From Oscillospiraceae bacterium (GTDB taxonomy: Bacteria; Bacillota; Clostridia; Oscillospirales; CAG-272): DNA of 64,000 nt. The stretch covers positions 1 to 64,000 of the forward strand of contig SVSI01000011.1 in NCBI GenBank assembly GCA_015064385.1, in the 5' to 3' direction. Both the position numbers and the translations under genes were made by a program. Within the stretch, counting starts at the first letter, position 1, and each line of letters opens with the position of its first letter. The notes below the pieces were generated by a model. The model was not told the origin of the DNA, did not search any database, and was given only the letters and a program-made list of their open reading frames with translations. Below, piece by piece: positions 16,764 through 25,343 of the stretch.

Positions 16764-18479
16764 TCAGTTGATAGCGTTAAAGGCGCAAAGCTGCGTGCAT
16801 ACGCCGCAACCCACGCAAAGAGTCGTGTCGATAACCGCTTTTCCGTCCTTCATACTGATGGCGGGACATCCGAGACGCATACAGCTCTTACACGAACGGC
16901 ACTTGTCGGGATCTACGGTTACGGGGGTTTTCGGCTTAACGTATTTGAGAAGAACGCAAGGACGTCTCGAAATAATTACCGAGGGCTCGTCAGCCGCAAG
17001 CTCTTCTTTAATAGCCGTGTCGCACGCCTTGAGATCGTAGGGATCGACAACGCGCACTCTGTTTATTCCGACCGAGCGGCAGAGCGTTTCAAGGTCGATT
17101 TTGCTTGCAGGATCTCCCTTGATATTATAGCCGGTCGTGGGGTTTTGCTGATGTCCGGTCATACCGGTGATCGAGTTGTCAAGAATAATAACGGTCGAAT
17201 TTGAGCCGTTGTAAGCGATGTTTATAAGTCCGGTGATTCCTGAGTGCATAAAGGTGGAATCGCCGATCACGGCAACGCATTTTCCGTCAAATCCCGCTTT
17301 GTTGAAGCCGTGGAGACCGGAAACGGACGCGCCCATGCAAAGGGTAGAGTCAAGCGCGTTAAGGGGTGCCTGCGCGCCGAGAGTGTAGCATCCGATGTCA
17401 CCAAGGACGGTCACCTTGTTTTTAGCAAGCGTGTAGAACATTCCTCTGTGAGGGCATCCCGCACACATAACGGGCGGACGAACGGGTACGCTCGGAAGTC
17501 CTTCGGGGATCTTTGCCGTCTCGGCTCCGAGTGCCTTGGCGATAACAGTCTGCGAAAATTCTCCAATAGGAGAAAAGAGCGACTTGCCTTCTACCGAGAG
17601 TCCGAGGCACTTGCAGAATTCTTCAATTACAGGGTCGAGCTCCTCAATAACGATAAGACGCTCAACCTTGGATGCAAAGTCCTTTATCATCTTCGGGGGA
17701 AGGGGATTTACCATTCCGAGCTTAAGTACGCTGTATTTGTCACCAAACACCTCTTTTACGTACTGATAAGAGGTTCCGGAGGTTATAATACCGATAGAGC
17801 TGTCGCCGTACTCAACCGTGTTAAGAGGCGAGGTCTCGGCATACTCTGCAAGCTTTTTCGTGCGCTCCTCAACGAAGGGATGACGAAGCTTTGCGTAAGC
17901 GGGCATCATTATGTATTTCTGCGGATTCTTCTCGTAAGCAGGAATTGCTCTTTCGGCTCTGTCGCAAAGCTCGGTAATGCTTTGAGAATGAGCGATTCTC
18001 GTGCACATTCTTATCATAACGGGGGTGTCGAACTGCTCGGAGATGTCAAAGGCAAGCTTAGCAAAATTCTTCGCCTCGGAGGAATCTGCGGGCTCGAGCA
18101 TAGGTACCTTTGATGCAATAGCGTATCTGCGCGAGTCCTGCTCGTTCTGTGAGGAGTGCATTCCGGGGTCGTCTGCGACGCAGATAACCAGACCGCCGTT
18201 TACACCCGTGTAGGAGAGGGTAAATAAGGGGTCTGCTGCGACGTTCATACCAACGTGCTTCATAGCACAAGCTGCGCGCGCACCCGCAAGAGAAGCACCG
18301 AAAGCGGTCTCAAGAGCGACCTTTTCGTTGGGAGCCCACTCGCAGTATATCTCGTCGTATTTTGCGGCAAACTCGGTGATCTCGGTCGAGGGAGTTCCGG
18401 GATAGCTTGATATTACCGAGCAGGATGCTTCCCAAAGACCTCTGGCGAGAGCTTCGTTTCCAATTAAGAGTTTTTTCAT
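16764..18479 (-). CDS. iorA: Indolepyruvate:ferredoxin oxidoreductase alpha subunit
   Basis: 571 residues. N-terminal pyruvate-ferredoxin-type domain (GLWEASCSVISSYPGTPSTEITEF), central dehydratase-like region, TPP-binding domain (CMGASVSGLHGF, VIGDSTFMHSGITGLINI, DNSITGMTGHQQNPTTG), and a C-terminal ferredoxin domain with CRSCKSCMRLGCP and CVGCGVCTQLC. Size and clusters match IorA. Its leader is unusual: the AAAGGA site is separated from ATG by a small hairpin and 11 bases (see findings). Reduced ferredoxin produced could feed NfnAB. Confidence 0.95.
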   Translation of the reverse strand: MKKLLIGNEALARGLWEASCSVISSYPGTPSTEITEFAAKYDEIYCEWAPNEKVALETAFGASLAGARAACAMKHVGMNVAADPLFTLSYTGVNGGLVICVADDPGMHSSQNEQDSRRYAIASKVPMLEPADSSEAKNFAKLAFDISEQFDTPVMIRMCTRIAHSQSITELCDRAERAIPAYEKNPQKYIMMPAYAKLRHPFVEERTKKLAEYAETSPLNTVEYGDSSIGIITSGTSYQYVKEVFGDKYSVLKLGMVNPLPPKMIKDFASKVERLIVIEELDPVIEEFCKCLGLSVEGKSLFSPIGEFSQTVIAKALGAETAKIPEGLPSVPVRPPVMCAGCPHRGMFYTLAKNKVTVLGDIGCYTLGAQAPLNALDSTLCMGASVSGLHGFNKAGFDGKCVAVIGDSTFMHSGITGLINIAYNGSNSTVIILDNSITGMTGHQQNPTTGYNIKGDPASKIDLETLCRSVGINRVRVVDPYDLKACDTAIKEELAADEPSVIISRRPCVLLKYVKPKTPVTVDPDKCRSCKSCMRLGCPAISMKDGKAVIDTTLCVGCGVCTQLCAFNAIN

Positions 18480-18566
18480 AATAATAAGACGGAATAAAAT
18501 TCCTTGTCCTTTCCGCCTTGCGGCTTTTCTTTGATTTAATATTTTAATTTGTTAAAGTAAAATCTA

Positions 18567-18595
18567 TTGACAAAAAGATTTTAAGTTGCTATAAT
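18567..18595 (+). promoter_or_regulatory. Promoter for amidohydrolase gene
   Basis: TTGACA (18567-18572), 17 bases, TATAAT (18590-18595). Confidence 0.85.
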
Positions 18596-18632
18596 TGTTT
18601 AAGAACTTTTAGAGCTTGAAGGCAAAACGTTA

Positions 18633-19448
18633 ATGATAATTGATTTCCACACTCATATCTTTCCCGACCGTATAGCGGACAAAACCATAAAGATGCTGTC
18701 CGAAAAGGCGGGATTTCCGAATTATCTCGATGCAAGAGCCGAAAGTCTGCTTTCGTCAATGGAAAAAGCGGGTATAGACAAATCGGTCTTGCTTCCCGCA
18801 CTGACTGCTCCGAAGCAGTTTGACTCGGTAAACAGATACACTCTTGAAACGGCGATTGCAAGCGAGGGAAGACTTATCCCGTTCGGCGGAATACACCCCG
18901 ACTGTGACGATCTTTCTCAAAAGGTAAAATTTCTCGCAGATAGCGGATTTTACGGAATAAAACTGCATCCCGACTATCAGTCAACCTATATTGACGACGA
19001 AAAATACGTAGATATCATAAGCTGTGCCGTAAAAAACGGACTTGTAGTGACCGTTCACGCAGGCGTTGACTGCGGACTGCCTGATCCGGTCCACTGCACA
19101 CCCGAGCGCTCGTGCAGAATGCTCGAGAGAGTTTTCGCAAATACGCAGGGCTACGATGCCAAGATCGTGCTCGCGCACATGGGCGGATATCTGATGGGAA
19201 AGGACGTGCTTTCGCTTTTGTGCGGAGCAAACGTCTATTTCGATACGGGCTTTACGCTTTTTGAAAAGGACGTCGAGACGACGCGTGAAATAATCGAAAA
19301 GCACGGTGCAGATAAGGTACTGTTTGCAACCGATTCGCCGTGGGCACCGCAGAAAGAGTACGTAGATGCACTCAAATCTCTCGGACTTTGTGAGAGGGAT
19401 AGAGAAAAGATACTCGGCGAAAACGCGGCGAAGCTTCTTAATATGTAA
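18633..19448 (+). CDS. Amidohydrolase family protein (TIM-barrel metal-dependent hydrolase)
   Basis: 271 residues of the amidohydrolase-2 type. Metal ligands and fold signatures in order: MIIDFHTHIFPDR, FGGIHPDCDDL, IKLHPDYQSTYIDD, VVTVHAGVDCGLPD, VLAHMGGYLMG and FATDSPWAPQKEYV. Enzymes of this group hydrolyse or decarboxylate small ring or carbonyl compounds; the substrate is not evident. AAGG lies about 10 bases before ATG. It is followed 119 bases later by yerC and could be co-transcribed. Confidence 0.9.
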   Translation: MIIDFHTHIFPDRIADKTIKMLSEKAGFPNYLDARAESLLSSMEKAGIDKSVLLPALTAPKQFDSVNRYTLETAIASEGRLIPFGGIHPDCDDLSQKVKFLADSGFYGIKLHPDYQSTYIDDEKYVDIISCAVKNGLVVTVHAGVDCGLPDPVHCTPERSCRMLERVFANTQGYDAKIVLAHMGGYLMGKDVLSLLCGANVYFDTGFTLFEKDVETTREIIEKHGADKVLFATDSPWAPQKEYVDALKSLGLCERDREKILGENAAKLLNM

Positions 19449-19567
19449 AAATCATTTATCATTATAACAGAAGTGAGCGCAGATTTCAATAGTTTTTAGA
19501 TAAAAACCGCATATTTTGCGGTGTTAAAATATAGCAGATACAAATAAAATCAAGGATGGTTCAGAAA

Positions 19568-19873
19568 ATGTTAAGTCAACACAAAGAAAGAGACACGTCA
19601 CTGCTTTTCAAAACGCTCGCAAAGCTTCAGGGAGAGGAACAGTTCCGTATGTTTTTCGAGGATCTTTGCACATATAAGGAGATCGAGCAGATGAGCCAGC
19701 GACTTGAAAGTGCGTGCTATCTTCTTGATGGAAAGACGTATTCTTATATAATCGACGAGACCGAGATATCGTCTGCGACGCTCAGCCGTATTTCGAGATG
19801 TATCCAGCGCGGAAGCGGAGGATATAATAAGCTTCTCGTTGATATCCGCAAGAAAGAAGAGGAAAATAAATAA
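19568..19873 (+). CDS. yerC: YerC/YecD family TrpR-like DNA-binding protein
   Basis: 101 residues with a TrpR-like helix-turn-helix: EQFRMFFEDLCTYKEIEQMSQRLE, then SSATLSRISRCIQRGSGGYN as the recognition helix region. The family is widespread in Firmicutes, often near metabolic or translation genes, and its targets are poorly known. I chose ATG 19568 because AAGGA is 11 bases upstream; the ATG at 19556 overlaps that RBS. A tRNA-Arg gene starts 40 bases after the stop. Confidence 0.88.
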   Translation: MLSQHKERDTSLLFKTLAKLQGEEQFRMFFEDLCTYKEIEQMSQRLESACYLLDGKTYSYIIDETEISSATLSRISRCIQRGSGGYNKLLVDIRKKEEENK

Positions 19874-19882
19874 TAAAAGTTA

Positions 19883-19907
19883 TCTCGGCAGCATATAGTT
19901 GCCGAGA
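19883..19907 (+). terminator. Hairpin between yerC and tRNA-Arg
   Basis: TCTCGGCA pairs with TGCCGAGA across a 9-base loop, followed by AGATTT only. It could be a weak terminator or a processing stem for the tRNA precursor. Confidence 0.4.
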
Positions 19908-19913
19908 AGATTT

Positions 19914-19987
19914 CTGCTCGTAGCGTAGCTGGATAACGCACAAGACTCCGACTCTTGAGACCGCAGGTTCGAATCCTGTCGAGCAGG
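19914..19987 (+). tRNA. tRNA-Arg (CCG)
   Basis: Acceptor CTGCTCG/CGAGCAG, D-arm GCGT/ACGC, anticodon stem CAAGA/TCTTG with loop CTCCGAC (anticodon CCG), T-arm GCAGG/CCTGT with TTCGAAT. CCA not encoded. No promoter of its own is obvious, so it may be read with yerC. Confidence 0.95.
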
Positions 19988-19988
19988 T

Positions 19989-20027
19989 AAATAAACAAAG
20001 GGTGGCACAGCCACCCTTTGTTTATTT
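19989..20027 (+). terminator. Terminator after tRNA-Arg (CCG)
   Basis: A 17-bp stem: AAATAAACAAAGGGTGG with CCACCCTTTGTTTATTT around a 5-base loop. Confidence 0.9.
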
Positions 20028-20218
20028 CTCTAACTTAACGATGAAGAACCTCGCATTTTGCGAAGCAAATATGCCAATTTGCGCAAAGTGAGCGAGCGGT
20101 GATAGTGTGCGTAGGCGCAAATTTAGGTTCGTAAATCCTGTCAATACGGCACAGCCACCCTTCGTTTATTTCTCTTACCTCACGATTAGAACCTTGCATT
20201 TTGCGAAGCGAATTTATC
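20002..20218 (+). repeat. Decayed tRNA-tail repeat, tandem copy
   Basis: About 70 bases from 20002 (GGCACAGCCACCC..., then AACCTCGCATTTTGCGAAG) recur imperfectly at 20146-20218. Between them, GGTTCGTAAATCCTGTC (from 20127) is a damaged copy of the tRNA-Arg T-arm GGTTCGAATCCTGTC (from 19967). The unit thus runs from the tRNA 3' end through its terminator and is repeated with a ~160-base period. The segment GCGTAGGCGCAAA to AATCCTGTC also occurs beside the other tRNA-Arg (38601-38705). No coding sequence. Confidence 0.65.
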
Positions 20219-22021
20219 TCAATCAAAAACTACTATCGCATCAATATCTATGTCACAACCCTCTGCGCGTGGATTTTGCTTAGAGCATACCGATATTCTA
20301 ACGGTATGTTCGCCACTTTCAAGTAGCGGACTCAGATACTGCATCGTGCATACGGACGTAGATACGCCGGTCACATTTTTGTTTGGAGTATCCTTGAACA
20401 GTGAATAAAAGTCAACCTCATCGATCTCGCGTCCGTCTATCGATATTTTTGCAATTCCGGACGTTCTGTGAGCGTTACCGATAAGCATAAACCGTCTTCC
20501 CGTGATCTTGATGTCGGCATAACTGCCACTACTTGAAGAGCGGTGGCACGAGTCGTTTATACACCCGTATTGATCGTCAAGAACAGACCAATCGCCGCTA
20601 TATGAGAACTCGCCGTCGTCGATTATACGGTGTTCTGACGATAGGGCAGTATCTCCCGTGCGAAGGATCAGCCGTCTGTATGCTTTCAGCGGAATTTTTC
20701 CGTGATTTTCAACCTCGAATATGACGTGATATTCTTCACCTTTTCCGTACGGCACCTCGATCGAGGGTGTCGGAGTATCGGAATCATTTATCGTAAGCGT
20801 GCGGTAAGTTCCTGCCTCGGGGTAGCAGTACGCCTTGTACGTGAGAGTGCCTTTGTCGGGATCCGTGCTTCCCAAGAGACTGGGAGTTATTATTTCTCCC
20901 TCATTAACGTCTAAAACAATTGCAGACGTGCTTTGGTCGCCGTTAAGTACCGCTATCGGATTGTGACAGCATTTTTCGTAATCGGGATTTAACGCCCAGT
21001 CGATACGTGCCGCCATATCGTTTTGGTAATCGTTTTTCCATCGCGATACGGTGGTAAACGTATCCTTATAAGCAGTTTCACCGTTAGGATAAGTAAAAGT
21101 GTCCGTTTCGTCCTTGTACATATAGTACGGGCGTTCCTCGTGTAAATAGGATTTAGTGAAAAATTCTGCGGGTACGTTAGGGAAAGGAATGCGTGAAAAT
21201 CTTCCCGCATGTCCGCCCCATTCAAGACGGTATCTGTCGGTAAGACCGTTGTTTATCATTGCCATAAGGGATGGCGAGTCTGTTTCAAGACCGTATTTCG
21301 TGTGAGGATATATCTTCTCAAACGGACCGCGGCGGATATGTCTGTCCGCCCAAGTATTGCTGACACATTCTACCGACCCCACGGTGTATCCCCAACGGTG
21401 CGGCGTTTCCGAAAATCCCCAAAATGACGTGGTAGATCTGTACCATTTTATTTCGGGGAAGTTTTTACATATAAAGGCGCCGCAATCGTCTTGACCGTGA
21501 ATATCGTAAACGTACAGCTTCTCGGATAGAATATGAGCTTTTTCTACGTCTTCCTGCATAAGGTCGTAAAGTGCTTGCGCGAGTGTTCCGCAGCCGCCCC
21601 AGTTAAGTATCCATAAGGGTCTGTCATCATTGCGCTTCAGCGACGATATTATGAGACGGGAGCCGTCACTTGAAAGACCGTTTCCTACGTTTTGTAAGGA
21701 CACCTCGCCGCCGGAGCGCTTCATATGCACGAAAGGTGTTCCGCGCTTTACAACCGAATAAAGATATTCGGCAGTAGGGTATCCGTCTTTGTGTGAGATA
21801 AGACTACTTCGTACCTCACGGTAAACGTCTATTACGTCGAAAATACGGGTCATAAACCCCTCGTCAGACGTATCGGGAGCACACCACGAGGCGTTTGGAA
21901 TGATGCCTTCGATCTCGTATTCGTTTGAATACAGCATAAGCCGAACGAGAGACTGTGAATCGTCGGGCTCACTTTCCCAGGGACCTATGTCCGTAAGAAT
22001 TATTATCCTTGCTTTTTCCAT
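20219..22021 (-). CDS. DUF1593 / nucleoside-hydrolase-like protein
   Basis: A 600-residue protein of the DUF1593 family (Sde182-type, often called cellulose-binding). The N-terminal half has a nucleoside-hydrolase-like Asp cluster: IILTDIGPWESEPDDSQSL and LWILNWGGCGTLAQALYD. The middle has WGGHAGRF. The C-terminal ~200 residues form beta-rich modules ending in GCDIDIDAIVVFD. There is no signal peptide, unlike many family members, so this copy should be cytoplasmic. RBS AAAGG before ATG. It follows folD by 33 bases at the end of a long minus-strand operon. Its true substrate is unknown; glycan or nucleoside hydrolysis is possible. Confidence 0.82.
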   Translation of the reverse strand: MEKARIIILTDIGPWESEPDDSQSLVRLMLYSNEYEIEGIIPNASWCAPDTSDEGFMTRIFDVIDVYREVRSSLISHKDGYPTAEYLYSVVKRGTPFVHMKRSGGEVSLQNVGNGLSSDGSRLIISSLKRNDDRPLWILNWGGCGTLAQALYDLMQEDVEKAHILSEKLYVYDIHGQDDCGAFICKNFPEIKWYRSTTSFWGFSETPHRWGYTVGSVECVSNTWADRHIRRGPFEKIYPHTKYGLETDSPSLMAMINNGLTDRYRLEWGGHAGRFSRIPFPNVPAEFFTKSYLHEERPYYMYKDETDTFTYPNGETAYKDTFTTVSRWKNDYQNDMAARIDWALNPDYEKCCHNPIAVLNGDQSTSAIVLDVNEGEIITPSLLGSTDPDKGTLTYKAYCYPEAGTYRTLTINDSDTPTPSIEVPYGKGEEYHVIFEVENHGKIPLKAYRRLILRTGDTALSSEHRIIDDGEFSYSGDWSVLDDQYGCINDSCHRSSSSGSYADIKITGRRFMLIGNAHRTSGIAKISIDGREIDEVDFYSLFKDTPNKNVTGVSTSVCTMQYLSPLLESGEHTVRISVCSKQNPRAEGCDIDIDAIVVFD

Positions 22022-22054
22022 AGCGTTACCTTTTATCCGAAAGATTATTGTTGT

Positions 22055-22915
22055 TTATTTGCTCGCAACCTTATTCTCAGCCGCAACGAGGGTGTTCTGA
22101 AGAAGCATAGTTATCGTCATAGGTCCGACTCCGCCGGGAACGGGGGTTATGTAGGATGCTTTTTCGGAAACACTTGCAAAGTCAACGTCACCCGTGAGCT
22201 TGCCGTCTGCACGGCGGTTCATTCCGACGTCGATAACGACTGCGCCGTCCTTGACCATATCGCCCGTTATGAAATCTGCCTTTCCGATGGCTACAACGAG
22301 AATATCGGCGCGGCGTGTTACCTCGGAAAGATCCTTCGTGCGCGAATGACATACCGTTACCGTTCCGTTCGCCTGAAGAAGAAGCATTGCCATCGGCTTT
22401 CCGACGATGTTGCTTCGTCCTACGACCACGCACTCCTTGCCCGAAATATCGATTCCGCTCTCTTTAAGCAGCACCATAACTCCTGCGGGAGTGCAGGGAA
22501 GGAAGCTGTAATTTCCTATCATAATTTTGCCCACGTTCGATTCGTGGAATGCGTCAACGTCCTTTTCGGGCGATATACGGGCAATGACCTCTTCGCTGTC
22601 AAGATGCTTGGGGAGAGGGAGCTGAACGAGAATTCCGTGAACGCTCTCGTCTGCGTTGAGCTTGTCGATAAGAGCGTTCAGCTCCTCGCGCGTGGTATCC
22701 TCGGGAAGCTCGTAAACGTTGGAATTAAATCCTACCTGCTCGCAACCGAGCTTTTTGTTGCGTACGTAAACCTTAGATGCAGGATCTTCTCCGACGATTA
22801 TTACCGAAAGTCCGGGAGCAAAGCCGTGTTCTTTCTTAAATTTCTCGGTGTCTGCGGCAATTTTTTCTCTGCAGGCGAGACTTATCGCCTTGCCGTCAAT
22901 TATCTTTGCTGACAT
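22055..22915 (-). CDS. folD: Bifunctional methylene-THF dehydrogenase / methenyl-THF cyclohydrolase
   Basis: 286-residue FolD of one-carbon metabolism, interconverting 5,10-methylene-THF and 10-formyl-THF with NADP. Seen: SVIIVGEDPASKVYVRNKKLGCEQVG (catalytic Lys/Tyr region), GILVQLPLPKHL, CVVVGRSNIVGKPMAMLLLQANGTVTVCHS and YITPVPGGVGPMTITMLLQNT. RBS AAAGGAG. Lies 12 bases after lgt. Confidence 0.97.
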   Translation of the reverse strand: MSAKIIDGKAISLACREKIAADTEKFKKEHGFAPGLSVIIVGEDPASKVYVRNKKLGCEQVGFNSNVYELPEDTTREELNALIDKLNADESVHGILVQLPLPKHLDSEEVIARISPEKDVDAFHESNVGKIMIGNYSFLPCTPAGVMVLLKESGIDISGKECVVVGRSNIVGKPMAMLLLQANGTVTVCHSRTKDLSEVTRRADILVVAIGKADFITGDMVKDGAVVIDVGMNRRADGKLTGDVDFASVSEKASYITPVPGGVGPMTITMLLQNTLVAAENKVASK

Positions 22916-22927
22916 AGTTTTTCTCCT

Positions 22928-23995
22928 TTACTCGTCCGTTTTTTCGGTATTTTCGGTGGATTCCGCCGGATCTTCAACGCTTTTCTCGGGATCCTCAACG
23001 ATCTCGGAAACGGTCTCTTCTTCCACCTTTTCTTCTGCGATAGCGCTCTCCTCGCTTGCGGGAGCAGTATCTTCAGCGGGACTCTCACTTATGGGCGTCT
23101 CGGCACCTTTAGCCATAAAATCTTCGTATTTTTTGGTACCCTCAACGTAGATACACTCTTTAACGCGACGCTCTTTGCTTATTATAAAGCCGTAGATGAG
23201 CAGTCCGAGCGCTACGATAAAGAGTACTGCCGCAAGGAGCTGTGATACTCTGAGCTGACCGATGTAAAGACTGTCCTGACGCAGTCCCTCGATAAAGAAT
23301 CTTCCGAGACCGTACCACGATACTGCCATAAGGAATATCTGACCGTCAAATTTTCTCTTTTTGAAGAGAAGGGTAAGAATTATAAATCCAACGAGATTCC
23401 AGAGCGACTCGTAAAGGAAGGTGGGGTGGACCTCGGTTACTAAAAGTCCCGATTCGCTTGAAAGTCTCATACGGCAGAACCAGGTGGTCTCTGCGCCGTA
23501 CGCTTCCATATTTACGAAATTACCCCATCTGCCGATGCTTTGCGCGAGAAGGATACCGGGGAAAGCACAGTCGAGCATAGTGGGTATTCTTATTTTTTTG
23601 ATCTTAAGCGCGATAATGGCACCGAGTACTCCGAAGATAAGTCCGCCGTAGATGGCAAGTCCGCCCTCCCAGATCGCGATAACGTCGTAAAAGGTGCTGT
23701 ATTTTTCGGGATTTGCTATTCCGTCAAATACGACGTAGTAAAGACGCGCGCCGAGAACTCCGGGGATTATGGAGGAAAGCGCAATGTCGAGAAGGTCGTC
23801 GAAGATCAGTCCGTGACGGCGGGACTGCAGATATGTATAAGCGACTGCGGCGATCATTCCGCAGACGATTATAAGTCCGTACCATTTGATCTCAAGGTTG
23901 CCCAGTGTGATCGCGGTAGGATCAATGTGGAAATCTCGGTTAAGTCCGAGTCCCGGGAAGCTCATATAGTAGTAGAGAAGAGAGACGGGATTCAT
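22928..23995 (-). CDS. lgt: Prolipoprotein diacylglyceryl transferase with acidic C-terminal tail
   Basis: Membrane enzyme that puts diacylglycerol on the lipobox Cys of prolipoproteins, such as the three lipoproteins of this window. Seven hydrophobic segments; signatures WEGGLAIYGGLIFGVLG and SIGRWGNFVNMEAYG. 355 residues, longer than usual (~260-300) because of an acidic low-complexity tail after residue ~300 (many Glu, Ser, Pro). The leader holds a 7-bp hairpin between an AAAGGA site and ATG, with a second AAGG after the hairpin; an internal ATG (MSFPGLGL) is possible but less likely. Confidence 0.95.
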   Translation of the reverse strand: MNPVSLLYYYMSFPGLGLNRDFHIDPTAITLGNLEIKWYGLIIVCGMIAAVAYTYLQSRRHGLIFDDLLDIALSSIIPGVLGARLYYVVFDGIANPEKYSTFYDVIAIWEGGLAIYGGLIFGVLGAIIALKIKKIRIPTMLDCAFPGILLAQSIGRWGNFVNMEAYGAETTWFCRMRLSSESGLLVTEVHPTFLYESLWNLVGFIILTLLFKKRKFDGQIFLMAVSWYGLGRFFIEGLRQDSLYIGQLRVSQLLAAVLFIVALGLLIYGFIISKERRVKECIYVEGTKKYEDFMAKGAETPISESPAEDTAPASEESAIAEEKVEEETVSEIVEDPEKSVEDPAESTENTEKTDE

Positions 23996-24035
23996 TTTTT
24001 CGCCTTATCCGACTGTGTCGGATCCTTTCTTTAAT

Positions 24036-25343
24036 TTACTTATTTTCATCTTGCGGATAAATGGTCGCAAGAGTATAGAAGTTTTCGTTAAAAAGCTCGT
24101 GCAGAGCGGAATTTACACCATCGGCAGTTATATTTTCAAAGGTATCGATGTAATCAAATACGTCGTAGCCCTCCATAATGAACGGCAGAAATTCGTTTGC
24201 GATATTTGCGCTTGAATCGAATATCGAAATAAACTCTCCGTAAAGGGCGCGTGCAACCCGTTTAAGATCGTCTTCGCTGATTCCGGCTGACTTTACACTC
24301 TCGATGTGTGCCTTGAAACGCTCAAATACTTCCTCGGGATCGTCAGACTCGCCGCCTATCTCGAAAAACGAGAAGGCGTCGTTGTGATCAACGTAGAAGG
24401 ATATGGGATTACGCGTTAGCCCCTGCTCGTAGAGAGACACCGAAAGAGGAGAGCATTCTCCGAAGAGAACGCCTGCAAGTATTTCCATCGTGACGCGCTT
24501 TTTAAGCCGCTCGGCGGGATCCTTTGGAATGTTTACATCCTTTACACCGATAGCAAATATCGGCTTTGAGAGACGCATTTTTCTGCTGAAACGCGACGAG
24601 GCGACCTCGGGCTTTTCGCTTGGGTAGGAGCGCACGCTTTCTATCTTTATCGGCTTTTCCTCTTTGAGAACTCTGTCGCAAACGTCTATCACGTCCGAAA
24701 TATCAATATTTCCGCATACGCAAAGGGACATATTCGAAAGACGGTAAAAGGTGTCGTAGCATTTGTATAGAAGCTCGGGGGTTATTTTGGATATAGATTC
24801 GACCGTTCCCGCAATGGGTACGCGCACGGCGTTTTCGCTGTACATTGACGAGATAAGTCCCTGAAAAAGAGCATCGTGGACGTTATCCTCGTACATTTTT
24901 ATCTCCTGAGCGATAATGCCTTGCTCTTTAGCTACGTTTTCCTTGGTGAAATATGGCGATTTTATACCGTCAAGCAGTATTTCAAGTGACTTTTTGAAAT
25001 TTTCTGTACACGAGAAAAGATACATCGTGTGCGTGTAGGAGGTGTATGCGTTTGCACTTGCGCCCGTTAAGGCGAATTTTTCAAAAAGGTCGCTGCCGTC
25101 CTCGCATTCGAACATCTTGTGCTCAAGAAAATGAGCAATTCCGTCGGGGACCTTTTCAAGTTCGCTTTTTCCGTCGGGTATAAAGCAGTTGTCTATCGAG
25201 CCGTAGGACGTTCCGAAAAGGGCGTACGAGGTCGTGAGGTCTTTCGGAAAAAGATAAACGTCAAGTCCGCTGATATGTCTGAAATAGTAATATTTTTCGC
25301 CGAGGACCTTGTTTTCTTTTGTTATAACGGTAGGATTACTCAT
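24036..25343 (-). CDS. ymfH: M16 family zinc peptidase, YmfH-type (active subunit)
   Basis: 435 residues with the inverted zinc motif HFLEH (in GIAHFLEHKMFE) and the downstream Glu ligand (GIIAQEIKMYEDN), then the second M16 half-domain (SRKMRLSKPIFAIGVKD). It is the catalytic partner of the YmfF-like protein encoded upstream. In Bacillus the pair is linked to modification of elongation factor P. Its ATG overlaps the ymfF stop by four bases. Confidence 0.9.
   Translation of the reverse strand: MSNPTVITKENKVLGEKYYYFRHISGLDVYLFPKDLTTSYALFGTSYGSIDNCFIPDGKSELEKVPDGIAHFLEHKMFECEDGSDLFEKFALTGASANAYTSYTHTMYLFSCTENFKKSLEILLDGIKSPYFTKENVAKEQGIIAQEIKMYEDNVHDALFQGLISSMYSENAVRVPIAGTVESISKITPELLYKCYDTFYRLSNMSLCVCGNIDISDVIDVCDRVLKEEKPIKIESVRSYPSEKPEVASSRFSRKMRLSKPIFAIGVKDVNIPKDPAERLKKRVTMEILAGVLFGECSPLSVSLYEQGLTRNPISFYVDHNDAFSFFEIGGESDDPEEVFERFKAHIESVKSAGISEDDLKRVARALYGEFISIFDSSANIANEFLPFIMEGYDVFDYIDTFENITADGVNSALHELFNENFYTLATIYPQDENK

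Noticed and set aside
19505-19521. Terminator after the amidohydrolase (ACCGCA/TGCGGT)
   Set aside because: Short stem followed by GTTAAAA, without a T-run; termination not supported.
19914-20218. Integrated mobile element bounded by tRNA 3'-end repeats
   Set aside because: The two T-arm copies are only ~160 bases apart with no integrase or cargo; at most the scar of one.
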